DNA of 54,011 nt from an uncultured Alphaproteobacteria bacterium (GTDB lineage: Bacteria; Pseudomonadota; Alphaproteobacteria; Methylaequorales; Methylaequoraceae): positions 1-54,011 of the forward strand of contig CABYVV010000009.1 of the NCBI GenBank assembly GCA_902522465.1, written 5' to 3'. Of this stretch, positions 1 to 8,462 are shown one piece after another. The position numbers were made by a program, and so were the translations under genes. Below the pieces are notes generated by a model that saw only the letters and a program-made list of their open reading frames with translations, did no database searches and was not told the DNA's origin. Position 1 is the stretch's first letter; every line of letters begins with the position of its first letter.

Positions 1-1
1 A

Positions 2-55
2 TTCCAAGTGGGTAAGTTTGACATAATAAAAAAATACGAATTACTTAATAGATGA
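2..55 (+). CDS. 3' end of an upstream gene (partial)
   Basis: A reading frame open from the left window edge encodes 17 residues (FQVGKFDIIKKYELLNR) and stops with TGA at 53-55. That stop overlaps the ATG of the acyl-CoA ligase at 52-54 in the ATGA arrangement typical of translationally coupled genes. The tail is too short to assign a family. The overlap suggests that the ligase is a downstream member of an operon that begins outside the window. It could also be chance open frame, since nothing else supports it. Confidence 0.35.
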   Translation, partial: FQVGKFDIIKKYELLNR

Positions 56-1743
56 ATAAAATTTCTAAATTTACAAGTGTTTTAAATAACTCTAAAAACT
101 TACCCGACATTTTTAATTATTACAAAAAAAAATTTCCAAAAAAACATTTTTTGTTTAAAAAAGAACAAAATTATTGGGTTGGTAAGTCTTTTGAAGAAAT
201 CAGTAATGGAATTGGCAAAATTGTTTTTGTTTTTAAAAGCCTCGGATTAAAAAAATCTGATAGAGTTTTTTTGTTGTCATCGAACAGAATAGAATGGGTT
301 GAGTTTGATCTTGCTATAATGAGTATTGGAGCAATATGTGTGCCTTCATTTGTGACAAATAATATTGAAGACAATTCTTTTATTTATAAAGATTCAAATC
401 CGAGTATTATCATTTTAGAAAACGATAATATATTTAAAAATAATCAAGAATTCCTAAAAAATTTTGATAAAAAAAAAATTATAATAATAGATAAAAGTTC
501 ATTGTTTCTAGATTATTATCAAATTCTTTCTCAAAAAAAAAAAACAATCAAAACTGCTGTAATTAATACAAACGATATTTCTACTATAATCTACACTTCA
601 GGAACAAGTGGTAATCCTAAGGGTGTGGTTTTAAGCCATAAATCTATTCTTGACAATCTCAATAGTGCTCTTGAAATAATTGATGAATTTGGCATTGGAG
701 CGGAAAGATTTATTTCCTTTTTACCACTTTCTCATTCTTATGAGAGGATGGCTGGACTTTACTTCCCCTTACTAATCAACGCTGAAATATATTTTTGTTC
801 ATCATTAGATAGACTGCTTAACGAATTAAAAGAAGTAAAACCAACTATCTTCTCTGCTGTGCCAAGATTATATGAAAATATTTTTAAAAAAGTAAAAAAA
901 AAGCTCGTATGTTCTAACAAAATAAAACAGGTGGTATTTAATCTAATGTTGGAATACATTTCAAATAAAAGTGAAAATAAAATTTCTTATATACTTGGAA
1001 AGATATTAGTAAAAATTTTAATATCCAGCAAAGTCAAAAGTATTTTTGGTGGTAGAGTCAAAGCCTTAATATCAGGTGGTGCTGCTCTAAATCCAGAAAT
1101 AGGTTCTTTTTTTAATAAGATTGGATTTTGCCTATTACAAGGTTACGGACAAACTGAGGCTTCACCATTAATAAGTTGCAATACCAAATCTCATAATGAT
1201 CCAATGACTGTTGGTTTTCCTGTCAAGAATGTTGAAGTTAAAATATCAAATCAAAATGAAATTCTAGTTAGAGGAAATAATGTAATGATAGGATATTGGA
1301 AGAATAAAAAACTCACATCTAAAACGAAAAGAAATGGTTGGTTACATACTGGTGATTTAGGTTTTTTCGACAAAACAGGAAGATTAATAATTAACGGAAG
1401 AAAAAAGGATATTATTGTAACATCTGGAGGGGATAATATATCTGTGCAGAGAATAGAGAATATTTTAACGGAGCAAGTTGAGATTAATCAGGCTGTTATT
1501 TTTGGTGACAATAAACCATTTTTAGTTGCGTTAATTCACATAGAAGAAAAGTTAAGTAAATCAAAGATAGAATCAATAATAAGTAAAATAAATAAAAGGC
1601 TCAATTCAATTGAGAGAATAAGAAAATATATACTTTTAAAAAAACCACTGACATATCAAGATGGTTTTCTAACGCAAACTCAAAAGATTAAGAAAAAAAT
1701 GGTCTTCTCGCACTTTAAAAATGATATTGAAAAACTTTATTGA
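52..1743 (+). CDS. AMP-forming long-chain acyl-CoA ligase (FadD-like)
   Basis: Member of the ANL superfamily, which activates a carboxylic acid with ATP to an acyl-adenylate and transfers it to CoA. Visible motifs are the P-loop-like YTSGTSGNPKGV near residue 183, the long-chain-type PLSHSYER near 225, GYGQTEASP near 365, and the hinge region with HTGDLG and GRKKDIIVTSGGDN near 445-465, which contributes the C-terminal swivel domain. The length of 563 aa fits bacterial long-chain ligases. There is no signal peptide, so it should act in the cytoplasm or at the membrane face. The start codon overlaps the stop of a preceding frame (ATGA), so it is probably co-translated with an upstream gene. 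Its tail converges with the epimerase gene and overlaps it by 7 nt. The exact acyl substrate cannot be read from sequence. Confidence 0.88.
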   Translation: MNKISKFTSVLNNSKNLPDIFNYYKKKFPKKHFLFKKEQNYWVGKSFEEISNGIGKIVFVFKSLGLKKSDRVFLLSSNRIEWVEFDLAIMSIGAICVPSFVTNNIEDNSFIYKDSNPSIIILENDNIFKNNQEFLKNFDKKKIIIIDKSSLFLDYYQILSQKKKTIKTAVINTNDISTIIYTSGTSGNPKGVVLSHKSILDNLNSALEIIDEFGIGAERFISFLPLSHSYERMAGLYFPLLINAEIYFCSSLDRLLNELKEVKPTIFSAVPRLYENIFKKVKKKLVCSNKIKQVVFNLMLEYISNKSENKISYILGKILVKILISSKVKSIFGGRVKALISGGAALNPEIGSFFNKIGFCLLQGYGQTEASPLISCNTKSHNDPMTVGFPVKNVEVKISNQNEILVRGNNVMIGYWKNKKLTSKTKRNGWLHTGDLGFFDKTGRLIINGRKKDIIVTSGGDNISVQRIENILTEQVEINQAVIFGDNKPFLVALIHIEEKLSKSKIESIISKINKRLNSIERIRKYILLKKPLTYQDGFLTQTQKIKKKMVFSHFKNDIEKLY

Positions 1744-2693
1744 ATTTTATAATAATTTTTGTACCAGTTTATAAATTTTGGAATTCCTTGAGAAACCGTC
1801 GTTTTAGGTTTGAATTTAAGATCTTTCTTACTTAATTCAATATTTGCAAAAGTTTTTTTAACATCTCCAGGTTGGATTGGAAGATAATTTTTTTTTGCTT
1901 TTATTCCTAATGTATTTTCTATGATAGTAATAAAATTTTTTAAAATCTCAGGATGGCTATTTCCAAGATTATAAATACGATGACCTATTTTTTTATTTTT
2001 AATAGCACCTTCTATTCCCTCAACAATATCATCTATGAAAGTAAAATCTCTTTGCATATTCCCATAATTAAAAATATCTATTTTCTTTCCCTCCAATATT
2101 TTCTTCGTAAAAATAAAAGTAGCCATATCTGGCCTACCCCAAGGTCCATAAACCGTGAAAAACCTAAGCCCAGTGCAATTAATACCAAACAAATGTGAGT
2201 AACACTCTGCTAGAAGTTCTGTAGATTTTTTAGATGCAGCATACAATGAAACTGGATTATCAACTCTGTGATCAACTGAAAAAGGCATTACTTTATTTCC
2301 ACCATAAACAGATGATGAACTGGCATAAATGAATTTTTTTACATTATATTTTTTTGCCAATTCCAACATGTTTAGTTGGCCCAAAATATTTGAATTAATA
2401 TATGTGTATGGATCCTTTAGCGAATGTCTTACGCCGGCTTGTGCTGCTAAATTTATGATTATGTCTATCTTATTTTTTTTTAGTTTTGGAATAAGTTTGG
2501 GGTTTTGAATGTCACTTTTAATAAAAGTAAAATTTTTAGATTCCATTAGAATTTTTAGCCTAGCTTTTTTAAGTTTTACATCGTAATAGCTATTTATATT
2601 ATCTATACCAATTATATTATTTTTTTTATTTAATTGAGCAAAACATGTATGAAAGCCAATAAAGCCTGCTGCACCAGTTATCAAAATATTCAT
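1737..2693 (-). CDS. NAD-dependent epimerase, UDP-glucuronate 4-epimerase type
   Basis: Extended short-chain dehydrogenase/reductase family; the closest-looking members interconvert UDP-glucuronate and UDP-galacturonate for surface polysaccharide. The N-terminal Rossmann motif GAAGFIGFH, the DNINSYYDVKLKKARL segment characteristic of the glucuronate-epimerase branch, the catalytic Tyr/Lys in YAASKKS and a Ser-rich SSSSVYGG loop are all visible. I choose the start at 2693 (318 aa) instead of 2726 because MNILITGAAG begins exactly where the family begins, and this ATG overlaps the TGA of the upstream DUF1244 gene as ATGA. It is the last gene of a three-gene minus-strand run (formylglutamate amidohydrolase, DUF1244, epimerase). 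The link with polysaccharide is inferred from the family only, since no glycosyltransferase lies nearby. Confidence 0.85.
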   Translation of the reverse strand: MNILITGAAGFIGFHTCFAQLNKKNNIIGIDNINSYYDVKLKKARLKILMESKNFTFIKSDIQNPKLIPKLKKNKIDIIINLAAQAGVRHSLKDPYTYINSNILGQLNMLELAKKYNVKKFIYASSSSVYGGNKVMPFSVDHRVDNPVSLYAASKKSTELLAECYSHLFGINCTGLRFFTVYGPWGRPDMATFIFTKKILEGKKIDIFNYGNMQRDFTFIDDIVEGIEGAIKNKKIGHRIYNLGNSHPEILKNFITIIENTLGIKAKKNYLPIQPGDVKKTFANIELSKKDLKFKPKTTVSQGIPKFINWYKNYYKIQ

Positions 2694-2950
2694 TTTTTTA
2701 TTGGTGTCTGATATTTTTTTTTCCATTCTGAATATTCCATTCCATAAATATCGGTTCTAACATCTTCGTACTCTAATGAAATATTAATTTTTTTTGCCTC
2801 CTCTATTGTCCATTTTGAAAGGCAATTTCTGCAAAAACCAGCTAAATTCATCAAATCAATGTTCTGAATTTCAGTATTCTTTTGTAAATGTTCAACTAAC
2901 CTTCTAAACACTGCCGCTTGGATATGTTCTTTATTTTCATCATTAAGCAT
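2690..2950 (-). CDS. DUF1244 family protein
   Basis: Small 86-aa protein with the hallmark of DUF1244: a helical N-terminus (AAVFRRLVEHLQ), the conserved LAGFCRNCLSKW segment with a CxxC pair near residues 39-42, and a C-terminal YGMEYSEWKKKYQ. The family is common in proteobacteria, and its biochemical role is unknown to me. It overlaps the preceding amidohydrolase by 8 nt and the following epimerase by 4 nt, so all three are probably one transcript. Full length for the family. Confidence 0.85.
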   Translation of the reverse strand: MLNDENKEHIQAAVFRRLVEHLQKNTEIQNIDLMNLAGFCRNCLSKWTIEEAKKINISLEYEDVRTDIYGMEYSEWKKKYQTPIKK

Positions 2951-3680
2951 CTAAGAAGCTCCTAAAAATTTTACTAAAAATATTAACATATTTTGTAATT
3001 CCTTTTTTTGAACTAATCAAATCGTTTCTTATTTCAATAGCAATATTATCAAAAGAAAAAAAATTGTTAAGTTTGTCAAGTGTGAAATTAAAATGAAAAC
3101 CAGAATATGGATAATTTCTTCCAAATGAAACACTTTCGCGTTTTAATTGCTTCTGAATAGGTAGCAAAAGATTCATATTTTTATTCCATAATAAACCAAC
3201 TTCAACACCCCTATCGAATTTCTTGCAGTTTTTTGTAAAGCTGTGAAGTGAAACTAAAAAAATTTTTTCATAAATCATTTTCTTATTTTTTACTAACTCC
3301 AGAAGCTTTGAATGATATTTTTCGTAATAGTTAATTAGTCTATTTTGCTTTTCTTTAAATTTAATATTTATATTTCCTGGAATTTTCACACCAAATGAAT
3401 TATCAACAATTAAATCCATATCGCTTTTAGATCTATTTGGATCAATAATTAATCTTGAAAAGTTGGACATTATGTAAGTCTGTTTTAAGTTCTTTGTCAA
3501 TTCAATTCCAAATTTTTCGGTACCAATATCATAAGCTATATGCGATTCAATTTCCTTCTTAGTTAACCCTAAGTTATTGTATTTTAATGGAATTTTATTT
3601 TTAGCATGGTCACAAATAAAAACTATGTGATTCTTACAATTCTTATTTTTGAAGGTTTTTGTTGTAAATACATTTTTCAT
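2943..3680 (-). CDS. N-formylglutamate amidohydrolase family protein
   Basis: The 245-aa protein has the family's N-terminal strand and metal/substrate motif FICDHAKNKIP, then AYDIGTEKFG near residue 50, FSRLIIDPNRS near 75, VPGN-like KIPGN near 100, and LVSLHSFTK near 145. The family hydrolyses N-formyl-L-glutamate to formate and glutamate in histidine degradation (HutG-type), but many alphaproteobacterial members stand apart from hut genes and their substrate is unproven. No other hut gene is in the window, so I would not assign hutG. It opens the minus-strand run with DUF1244 and the epimerase and is divergent from pyruvate kinase across a 55-nt gap. Confidence 0.8.
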   Translation of the reverse strand: MKNVFTTKTFKNKNCKNHIVFICDHAKNKIPLKYNNLGLTKKEIESHIAYDIGTEKFGIELTKNLKQTYIMSNFSRLIIDPNRSKSDMDLIVDNSFGVKIPGNINIKFKEKQNRLINYYEKYHSKLLELVKNKKMIYEKIFLVSLHSFTKNCKKFDRGVEVGLLWNKNMNLLLPIQKQLKRESVSFGRNYPYSGFHFNFTLDKLNNFFSFDNIAIEIRNDLISSKKGITKYVNIFSKIFRSFLDA

Positions 3681-3735
3681 TAGAATTAAATTTTATATCA
3701 AATCATCAGTAAGTGTAGTATAAAATATAGAAAAA

Positions 3736-5151
3736 ATGTTAAGAAACAGAAATACAAAAATAATTGCAACATTAGGTCCCTCTTCATCCGCACCATTAAA
3801 AATTCACTCCCTTTTTCAGGCTGGAGCAGATATTTTTAGGCTTAATTTTAGTCATGGAAACCATGAGGATCATAGAAAAAGAGTTTTTCACATAAGACAA
3901 TATGAAAAACGTTTAGGTAGACCCATCGCCATACTTGGTGACCTACAGGGTCCAAAGATAAGAATTGGAAGTTTTAAAAGCTCCTCTATTATTTTGAAAA
4001 ATAACAGAAAATTTTGTCTTGACCTTGAACCAAAACCTGGAAACGAAAATAGAGTGCAACTTCCTCATCCTGAAATATTTAGATCTGTAAAAAAAAATAA
4101 TAAAATTTTAATTGATGATGGAAAAATAATTCTTAATATCGATTCAGTTAGTTCAGATAGAATCATAACAGAGGTAATTAACGGAGGAAGGGTATCTAAT
4201 AATAAAGGTGTAAATATCCCCGAAACATTTATTAAGCTTTCCTCTTTAACTGAAAAAGATATTAAAGATCTTGAACTTTGCCTAAACTTAAGTCTTGATT
4301 ATGTTGCACTATCATTTGTTCAAAAAGCTCAAGATCTAATTAATTTGAAAAAGCATATTGGTGATCAAACAGCAATAATGGCAAAATTTGAAAAACCACT
4401 AGCTATTAAGAGAATGGAAGAAATTTTGGTTCATTGCGATGCAGCCATGGTTGCCAGGGGAGACCTTGGGGTAGAAATGCCTCCCGAGGAAGTACCAATT
4501 ATTCAAAAAAGACTTGTAGACTCATGCAGAAATCAAGGCAAACCTATTGTTGTAGCCACTCAAATGTTAGATTCAATGGTAAATTCCCCTTCGCCGACTA
4601 GAGCTGAAGCATCAGATGTTGCAACAGCTGTGTTTGATGCAGTTGATTGTGTCATGCTATCTGCAGAAACCGCCTCTGGAAAATTTCCAATTGAATCAGT
4701 AAAGATAATGGACAGAATAATACGAGGTGTTGAAAATGATTTCTCCTACAGGCAAATGCTTGATAGCAAAAAAGTAAAACTTGAAGTAACAACCTCTGAT
4801 GCAATAAGTTCTGCAGCTTCCCAAGTAGTAAATACAGTTTTAGCAAAAGCAATATTTACATATACAAGATCTGGGGGAACTGCCAAAAGAGCTGCTCGAG
4901 AACGTCCAAAAGTTCCTATAATTGGATTATCTCCTGAAAGACTAACCGCTAGACAGCTTGCGCTTATTTGGGGGGTTCATAATATTCATGCCTTAGAACC
5001 AAAAAGTTTTTCGGGTATGATTGAAAATGCCTGCGAGCTAGCTAAAAAAGAAAAAATTGTTAAAAAGGGGGATTACGTAGTTATAACAGCAGGAGCGCCC
5101 ATTGGTGTATCTGGATCTACAAATAATCTTAGAATTGCAAAGATAAATTAA
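3736..5151 (+). CDS. pyk: Pyruvate kinase
   Basis: Catalyses phosphoenolpyruvate plus ADP to pyruvate plus ATP, the last step of glycolysis. N-terminal [10 protein letters not shown], the RLNFSHG motif near residue 35, the active-site segment [16 protein letters not shown] near 215-230 with the general Lys, [12 protein letters not shown] near 240, and TQMLDSM and [12 protein letters not shown] near 270-290 are all in the expected order. The length of 471 aa is standard for type II enzymes. The start at 3736 gives the canonical N-terminus. It is divergently transcribed from the amidohydrolase; an AT-rich TATAAAAT stretch lies just before the start. Its stop overlaps the stop of rpmJ on the other strand by 4 nt. 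Confidence 0.97.
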   Translation: MLRNRNTKIIATLGPSSSAPLKIHSLFQAGADIFRLNFSHGNHEDHRKRVFHIRQYEKRLGRPIAILGDLQGPKIRIGSFKSSSIILKNNRKFCLDLEPKPGNENRVQLPHPEIFRSVKKNNKILIDDGKIILNIDSVSSDRIITEVINGGRVSNNKGVNIPETFIKLSSLTEKDIKDLELCLNLSLDYVALSFVQKAQDLINLKKHIGDQTAIMAKFEKPLAIKRMEEILVHCDAAMVARGDLGVEMPPEEVPIIQKRLVDSCRNQGKPIVVATQMLDSMVNSPSPTRAEASDVATAVFDAVDCVMLSAETASGKFPIESVKIMDRIIRGVENDFSYRQMLDSKKVKLEVTTSDAISSAASQVVNTVLAKAIFTYTRSGGTAKRAARERPKVPIIGLSPERLTARQLALIWGVHNIHALEPKSFSGMIENACELAKKEKIVKKGDYVVITAGAPIGVSGSTNNLRIAKIN

Positions 5152-5273
5152 CCTTGTCTCGCTTTGAATCTGGCATCAGTTTTATTAATGACATAGAGCC
5201 TACCTTTTCTTTTTACAACTCTACAATCTCTGTGTCTTAGTTTAGCTGACTTTATTGATCTTAAAACTTTCAT
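5148..5273 (-). CDS. rpmJ: 50S ribosomal protein L36 (zinc-free form)
   Basis: A 41-aa basic protein translated from the minus strand starting [20 protein letters not shown] and ending FKARQG. It matches L36 of the alternative form that has lost the zinc-ribbon cysteines: only one Cys is present. It is a structural component of the large ribosomal subunit. The gene follows pyk convergently with a 4-nt overlap of stop codons, the same pyk/L36 neighbourhood seen in many alphaproteobacteria. A minus-strand TTGACA with a TATTTT -10 at 16-nt spacing lies just upstream. Confidence 0.95.
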   Translation of the reverse strand: MKVLRSIKSAKLRHRDCRVVKRKGRLYVINKTDARFKARQG

Positions 5274-5283
5274 AACTAAAAAC

Positions 5284-5332
5284 AAAATAATTAATTCTAA
5301 GAATTTGTCAATATAAGAAAATGTATTAATAT
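5284..5332. promoter_or_regulatory. Divergent promoter pair between rpmJ and dctQ with shared -35 region
   Basis: On plus, TTGTCA (5305-5310) is followed after 16 nt by TAATAT (5327-5332), pointing to dctQ. On minus, TTGACA (5311-5306) is followed after 16 nt by TATTTT (5289-5284), pointing to rpmJ. The two -35 boxes occupy nearly the same bases. The plus-strand arrangement would start transcription at about the GTG of dctQ. This is read by eye in AT-rich DNA, where -10-like words are common, so it is tentative. Confidence 0.4.
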
Positions 5333-5338
5333 TGATCA

Positions 5339-5836
5339 GTGAAAAAAAAACCTACCAAAAATTATTTTGAAAGAATCAATCTTTTCGTAGGCATGATTTC
5401 TAGCTATTTGGTTTTACTGTTGATTGCACTAATTAGTCTCTCTGTTGCATTAAGATATCTATTTTCAATTGGATTTACATGGTTACAAGATCTCTACATA
5501 TGGATTCATGCATTTATTATTCTCCTGGGCGTTTCATATACTTTTAATAAAGATGGTCATGTAAGAATTGACGTTTTGTACAGAAAACTAAACAAATTAA
5601 CCCAAAAAAAAATAAATTTTTTTGGTTCAATTTTTTTTGGATTACCTATTTGTTATTTTTTAATATTTAAAGGATACAATTATTTTGTAAGGTCATTTCT
5701 TATTGACGAAAACTCAAAAGAGACAGGAGGTTTACCAAATCTTTTTATATTAAAATTTTTTATTTTTCTAATGGGTTTGCTTTTATTTTTTGAGATAGTT
5801 AATAAAATAATTAAATATTTGGCTAAAAATGATTGA
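5339..5836 (+). CDS. TRAP transporter small permease (DctQ family)
   Basis: Small integral membrane subunit of a tripartite ATP-independent periplasmic transporter, which together with the large permease imports a solute delivered by a periplasmic receptor using an ion gradient. The 165-aa protein shows four hydrophobic segments (about residues 16-40, 45-65, 85-110, 130-155) and the family's [12 protein letters not shown] and [10 protein letters not shown] motifs between the second and third segments. The start is GTG at 5339. It overlaps dctM by 8 nt, so the two are surely co-translated. The receptor gene lies just downstream on the opposite strand. Confidence 0.9.
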   Translation: MKKKPTKNYFERINLFVGMISSYLVLLLIALISLSVALRYLFSIGFTWLQDLYIWIHAFIILLGVSYTFNKDGHVRIDVLYRKLNKLTQKKINFFGSIFFGLPICYFLIFKGYNYFVRSFLIDENSKETGGLPNLFILKFFIFLMGLLLFFEIVNKIIKYLAKND

Positions 5837-7211
5837 TTTTTTTTCCCAAGAATCATTTGCATTCCTATTATTTTTATTTTTAGCAATTTTTTTAATTACC
5901 GGATACCCAGTAGCTTTAACACTTGCTGGTACAGCAATTTTCGTGGGAATCTTAGGTTATCTTTTAGATTTATTTCCATTAGTCTTACTTAGCGTGCTAC
6001 CTAACAGAATTTTTGGAATCATCACAAATGAGACATTAATTGCAGTTCCATTGTTTATTTTTATGGGCGTTATGTTAGAAAAATCAGGAATTGCTAACGA
6101 CCTTCTCGAGAACATGAGTAAAATATGGGGACAAAAAAGAGGTGGACTTGTTTACTCTATTTTAATAGTAGGAGTTTTAATGGCTGCATCTACAGGAATA
6201 GTAGGTGCAACTGTTGTAACAATGGGAATTTTATCTCTCCCTCTGATGATTAAATGGAAATATAATAGAAAAATTTCAACGGGAGTAATTTGTGCAAGTG
6301 GTACTCTTGGACAAATAATACCGCCATCCATAGTTTTAGTCCTTTTAGCAGATATTTTTCAAGGGGCAAATGAGGAAGCTTCAGCTATCTCTGGAAATCT
6401 TGCTCCTGATCCCGTCAGTAGTATTGATTTGTTTGCTGGAGCAATTTTTCCTGGATTATTGTTAGTTAGCTTTTATTTCATCTGGATCTTTATTTGCTCT
6501 AAATTGAAACCAAATATTTTTCCTGAAGTAACAAAAAGTCAAAAAACAGATTTAAATATTTTACAAATAGCTAAAATAATCTCTCCGCCAATCCTTCTTA
6601 TTTTTATTGTTTTAGGATCAATTTTATTTGGAGTGGCTACACCAACAGAATCAGCTTCTTTGGGCGCATTAGGTGCAATTTTAATTTCATTAAAAAAAAG
6701 AAATATTAATCTTCATGTTATTCTAAATGCAAGTGAAGAAACTGTAAAAATCAGTTCAATGGTTTTCTTTATTCTCATTGGAGCTTCTCTTTTTTCACTG
6801 GTTTTTCGCGGTTTTGGCGGTGATTTAATGGTAGAAAACTTCATATCAGAAATTCCAGGCGGAGCTATAATCTCTTTTACAATTATAATGATAATAATTT
6901 TTTTGTTAGGCTTTTTTTTAGATTTTTTTCAAATAGTGTTTGTTATTGTTCCAATTGTTGGGCCATCATTAATAGCAATGGGCTATGATCCAATTTGGTT
7001 GGCGTTAATGTTTGCTATAAACTTGCAAACCAGTTTCTTGACACCACCCTTTGGATTTGCATTGTTTTACTTAAGAGGAGTATGTCCTAAAGAGGTAAAA
7101 ACGAGTGAAATTTATGAAGGTGTTATTCCATTTATAGTTATTCAGATTTTTTTACTTTTAATATTGTTTAATTTTCCTTCCATTATAACCTGGCTTCCAA
7201 ATAAACTTTAA
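5829..7211 (+). CDS. TRAP transporter large permease (DctM family)
   Basis: The ion-coupled transport subunit. The 460 aa are highly hydrophobic with about a dozen membrane segments. Family motifs include ITGYPVALTLAG near residue 20, PLFIFMGVMLEKSG near 75, GIVGATVVTMG near 125, SGTLGQIIPPSIVLV near 158, GVATPTESASLGALGA near 270 and the C-terminal QTSFLTPPFGFALFYLRG. The insert between segments (DLFAGAIFPG region) and the general pattern match the branch usually annotated for mannitol/chloroaromatic compounds, but that name does not establish a substrate. It overlaps dctQ by 8 nt upstream and the tail of the convergent receptor gene by 4 nt. Confidence 0.93.
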   Translation: MIDFFSQESFAFLLFLFLAIFLITGYPVALTLAGTAIFVGILGYLLDLFPLVLLSVLPNRIFGIITNETLIAVPLFIFMGVMLEKSGIANDLLENMSKIWGQKRGGLVYSILIVGVLMAASTGIVGATVVTMGILSLPLMIKWKYNRKISTGVICASGTLGQIIPPSIVLVLLADIFQGANEEASAISGNLAPDPVSSIDLFAGAIFPGLLLVSFYFIWIFICSKLKPNIFPEVTKSQKTDLNILQIAKIISPPILLIFIVLGSILFGVATPTESASLGALGAILISLKKRNINLHVILNASEETVKISSMVFFILIGASLFSLVFRGFGGDLMVENFISEIPGGAIISFTIIMIIIFLLGFFLDFFQIVFVIVPIVGPSLIAMGYDPIWLALMFAINLQTSFLTPPFGFALFYLRGVCPKEVKTSEIYEGVIPFIVIQIFLLLILFNFPSIITWLPNKL

Positions 7212-8305
7212 TTGTTGAGAATTCTTGCGTTAAGATAGTCTGCTTCAGAATAATGGGACCAAAAGATTGCAAGTTCCCTAAATTTAAAGATATTATCGAA
7301 TATTTTCTTGGATAAAACGTCTCTTGATGCTATTTCGGATACAACTTCATCAGATCTCCTTTTTAATAACTTTAAAACAAGATCGTCATACCTTACAAAT
7401 GAAACATCATACTGATCTTTAAGTTTCTTGACTGCAAAACAGTTTCTGGCAAAAAATTCTGATGCAATTAGTGAATTTGATTTGGCACAACTTGCTTCTA
7501 CTAAACGTTTTAAACTTCCATTTAAATTATTCCAAGCCTGCAGATTAATGAATGCCTCGAGACATGTACCGGGTTCGTGCCATCCAGGATAATAGTAGTA
7601 ATCACAAACCTTATGTAAACCTTTTCCAAGATCTGCTGCAGGACCTATCCATTCTGTTCCGTCAATTGTACCGGATGTTATAGCCGGAACTACATCAGGT
7701 CCAGGAAGTAAAACAACATTAGTTCCATAACTCTTCAAAACCTCACCACCCAAACCTGGCATTCGAAATTTTAATCCTTTGAAATCTGTTACATTTTTGA
7801 TTGTTTTATTAAACCAACCTCCCATTTGATTGCCTGTATTACCAGCTGGAAAGAACTTAAGATTTAATTCATTGTAAACCTCATTCGCTAAAATCATACC
7901 ATCACCATGATAGAACCATGCTGCCATTTCTTGTTGGTTAAATCCAAATGGAATTCCTGATAAAAAAGAGATAGCTGGTGATTTTCCAGCCCAATAATAA
8001 GGTGATCCAAATCCCATTTGACATGTTCCGCTTTGAACCACATCAAATGATTCAAAAGCACCAACTAATTCATTAGCATGAAAGAGTTTGATATTTAATT
8101 CTCCGTCAGAAATTCTTGTTATTTCTTCACATAATTTAGAAAAAGATCTACCCAATATTCCTGCTTTATCAAATGCAGAAACGGCAACCCAAGTATGTTT
8201 TTTTTTTGATTTAACTATATTCGGGAAGAACATTCCAGTTGTAGCTAATCCTGCTATTGTTGTCTTCACAACAGTATCTTTAATAAATTTTCTTCTTTTC
8301 TTCAT
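7208..8305 (-). CDS. TRAP transporter substrate-binding protein (DctP family), Tat-type signal
   Basis: Periplasmic solute receptor of the adjacent TRAP transporter. The 365-aa protein begins with MKKRRKFIKD, a good twin-arginine motif (RRxFxK), followed by a hydrophobic stretch to about residue 28, so it is probably exported folded. Family features follow: the receptor motifs around FKGLKFRMPG near 175-185 with the conserved Arg that pairs with a substrate carboxylate, and ITSGTIDGTEWIGP near 210-220. Unlike the usual dctPQM order, it faces the permease genes tail to tail, overlapping dctM by 4 nt, so it has its own promoter. Its start lies 11 nt beyond the 3' end of tRNA-Val, so it may be read partly by transcription coming through the tRNA. 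The ligand is unknown, probably an organic acid. Confidence 0.9.
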   Translation of the reverse strand: MKKRRKFIKDTVVKTTIAGLATTGMFFPNIVKSKKKHTWVAVSAFDKAGILGRSFSKLCEEITRISDGELNIKLFHANELVGAFESFDVVQSGTCQMGFGSPYYWAGKSPAISFLSGIPFGFNQQEMAAWFYHGDGMILANEVYNELNLKFFPAGNTGNQMGGWFNKTIKNVTDFKGLKFRMPGLGGEVLKSYGTNVVLLPGPDVVPAITSGTIDGTEWIGPAADLGKGLHKVCDYYYYPGWHEPGTCLEAFINLQAWNNLNGSLKRLVEASCAKSNSLIASEFFARNCFAVKKLKDQYDVSFVRYDDLVLKLLKRRSDEVVSEIASRDVLSKKIFDNIFKFRELAIFWSHYSEADYLNARILNN

Positions 8306-8316
8306 AAATACTTCCT

Positions 8317-8392
8317 TGGTGGGCGGAACAGGGATCGAACCTGCGACCTATTGCGTGTCGAGCAATTGCTCTCCCAGCTGAGCTATCCGCCC
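8317..8392 (-). tRNA. tRNA-Val (anticodon GAC)
   Basis: A complete cloverleaf is readable on the minus strand: acceptor GGGCGGA pairing with TCCGCCC, D-arm GCTC/GAGC, anticodon arm ATTGC-TCGACAC-GCAAT with anticodon GAC, and T-arm GCAGG-TTCGATC-CCTGT. CCA is encoded (76 nt with it). It reads GUC/GUU valine codons. The 3' end faces dctP; the 5' end faces the flagellar locus. Confidence 0.96.
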
Positions 8393-8435
8393 GATTTTTC
8401 AATATACAATGAAAATTTTAAACCAACAAGAAAAA

Positions 8436-8451
8436 TGGCATACAAATTGCT
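8436..8451 (+). promoter_or_regulatory. Sigma-54 promoter before the isolated hook/rod gene
   Basis: TGGCAT-ACAAA-TTGCT matches the -24/-12 consensus (TGGCAC-N5-TTGCA), with GG and GC at the exact spacing. Transcription would start around 8461-8463, essentially at the ATG of the following gene, which predicts a leaderless or almost leaderless message. Confidence 0.7.
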
Positions 8452-8462
8452 GTTACAAGTTT

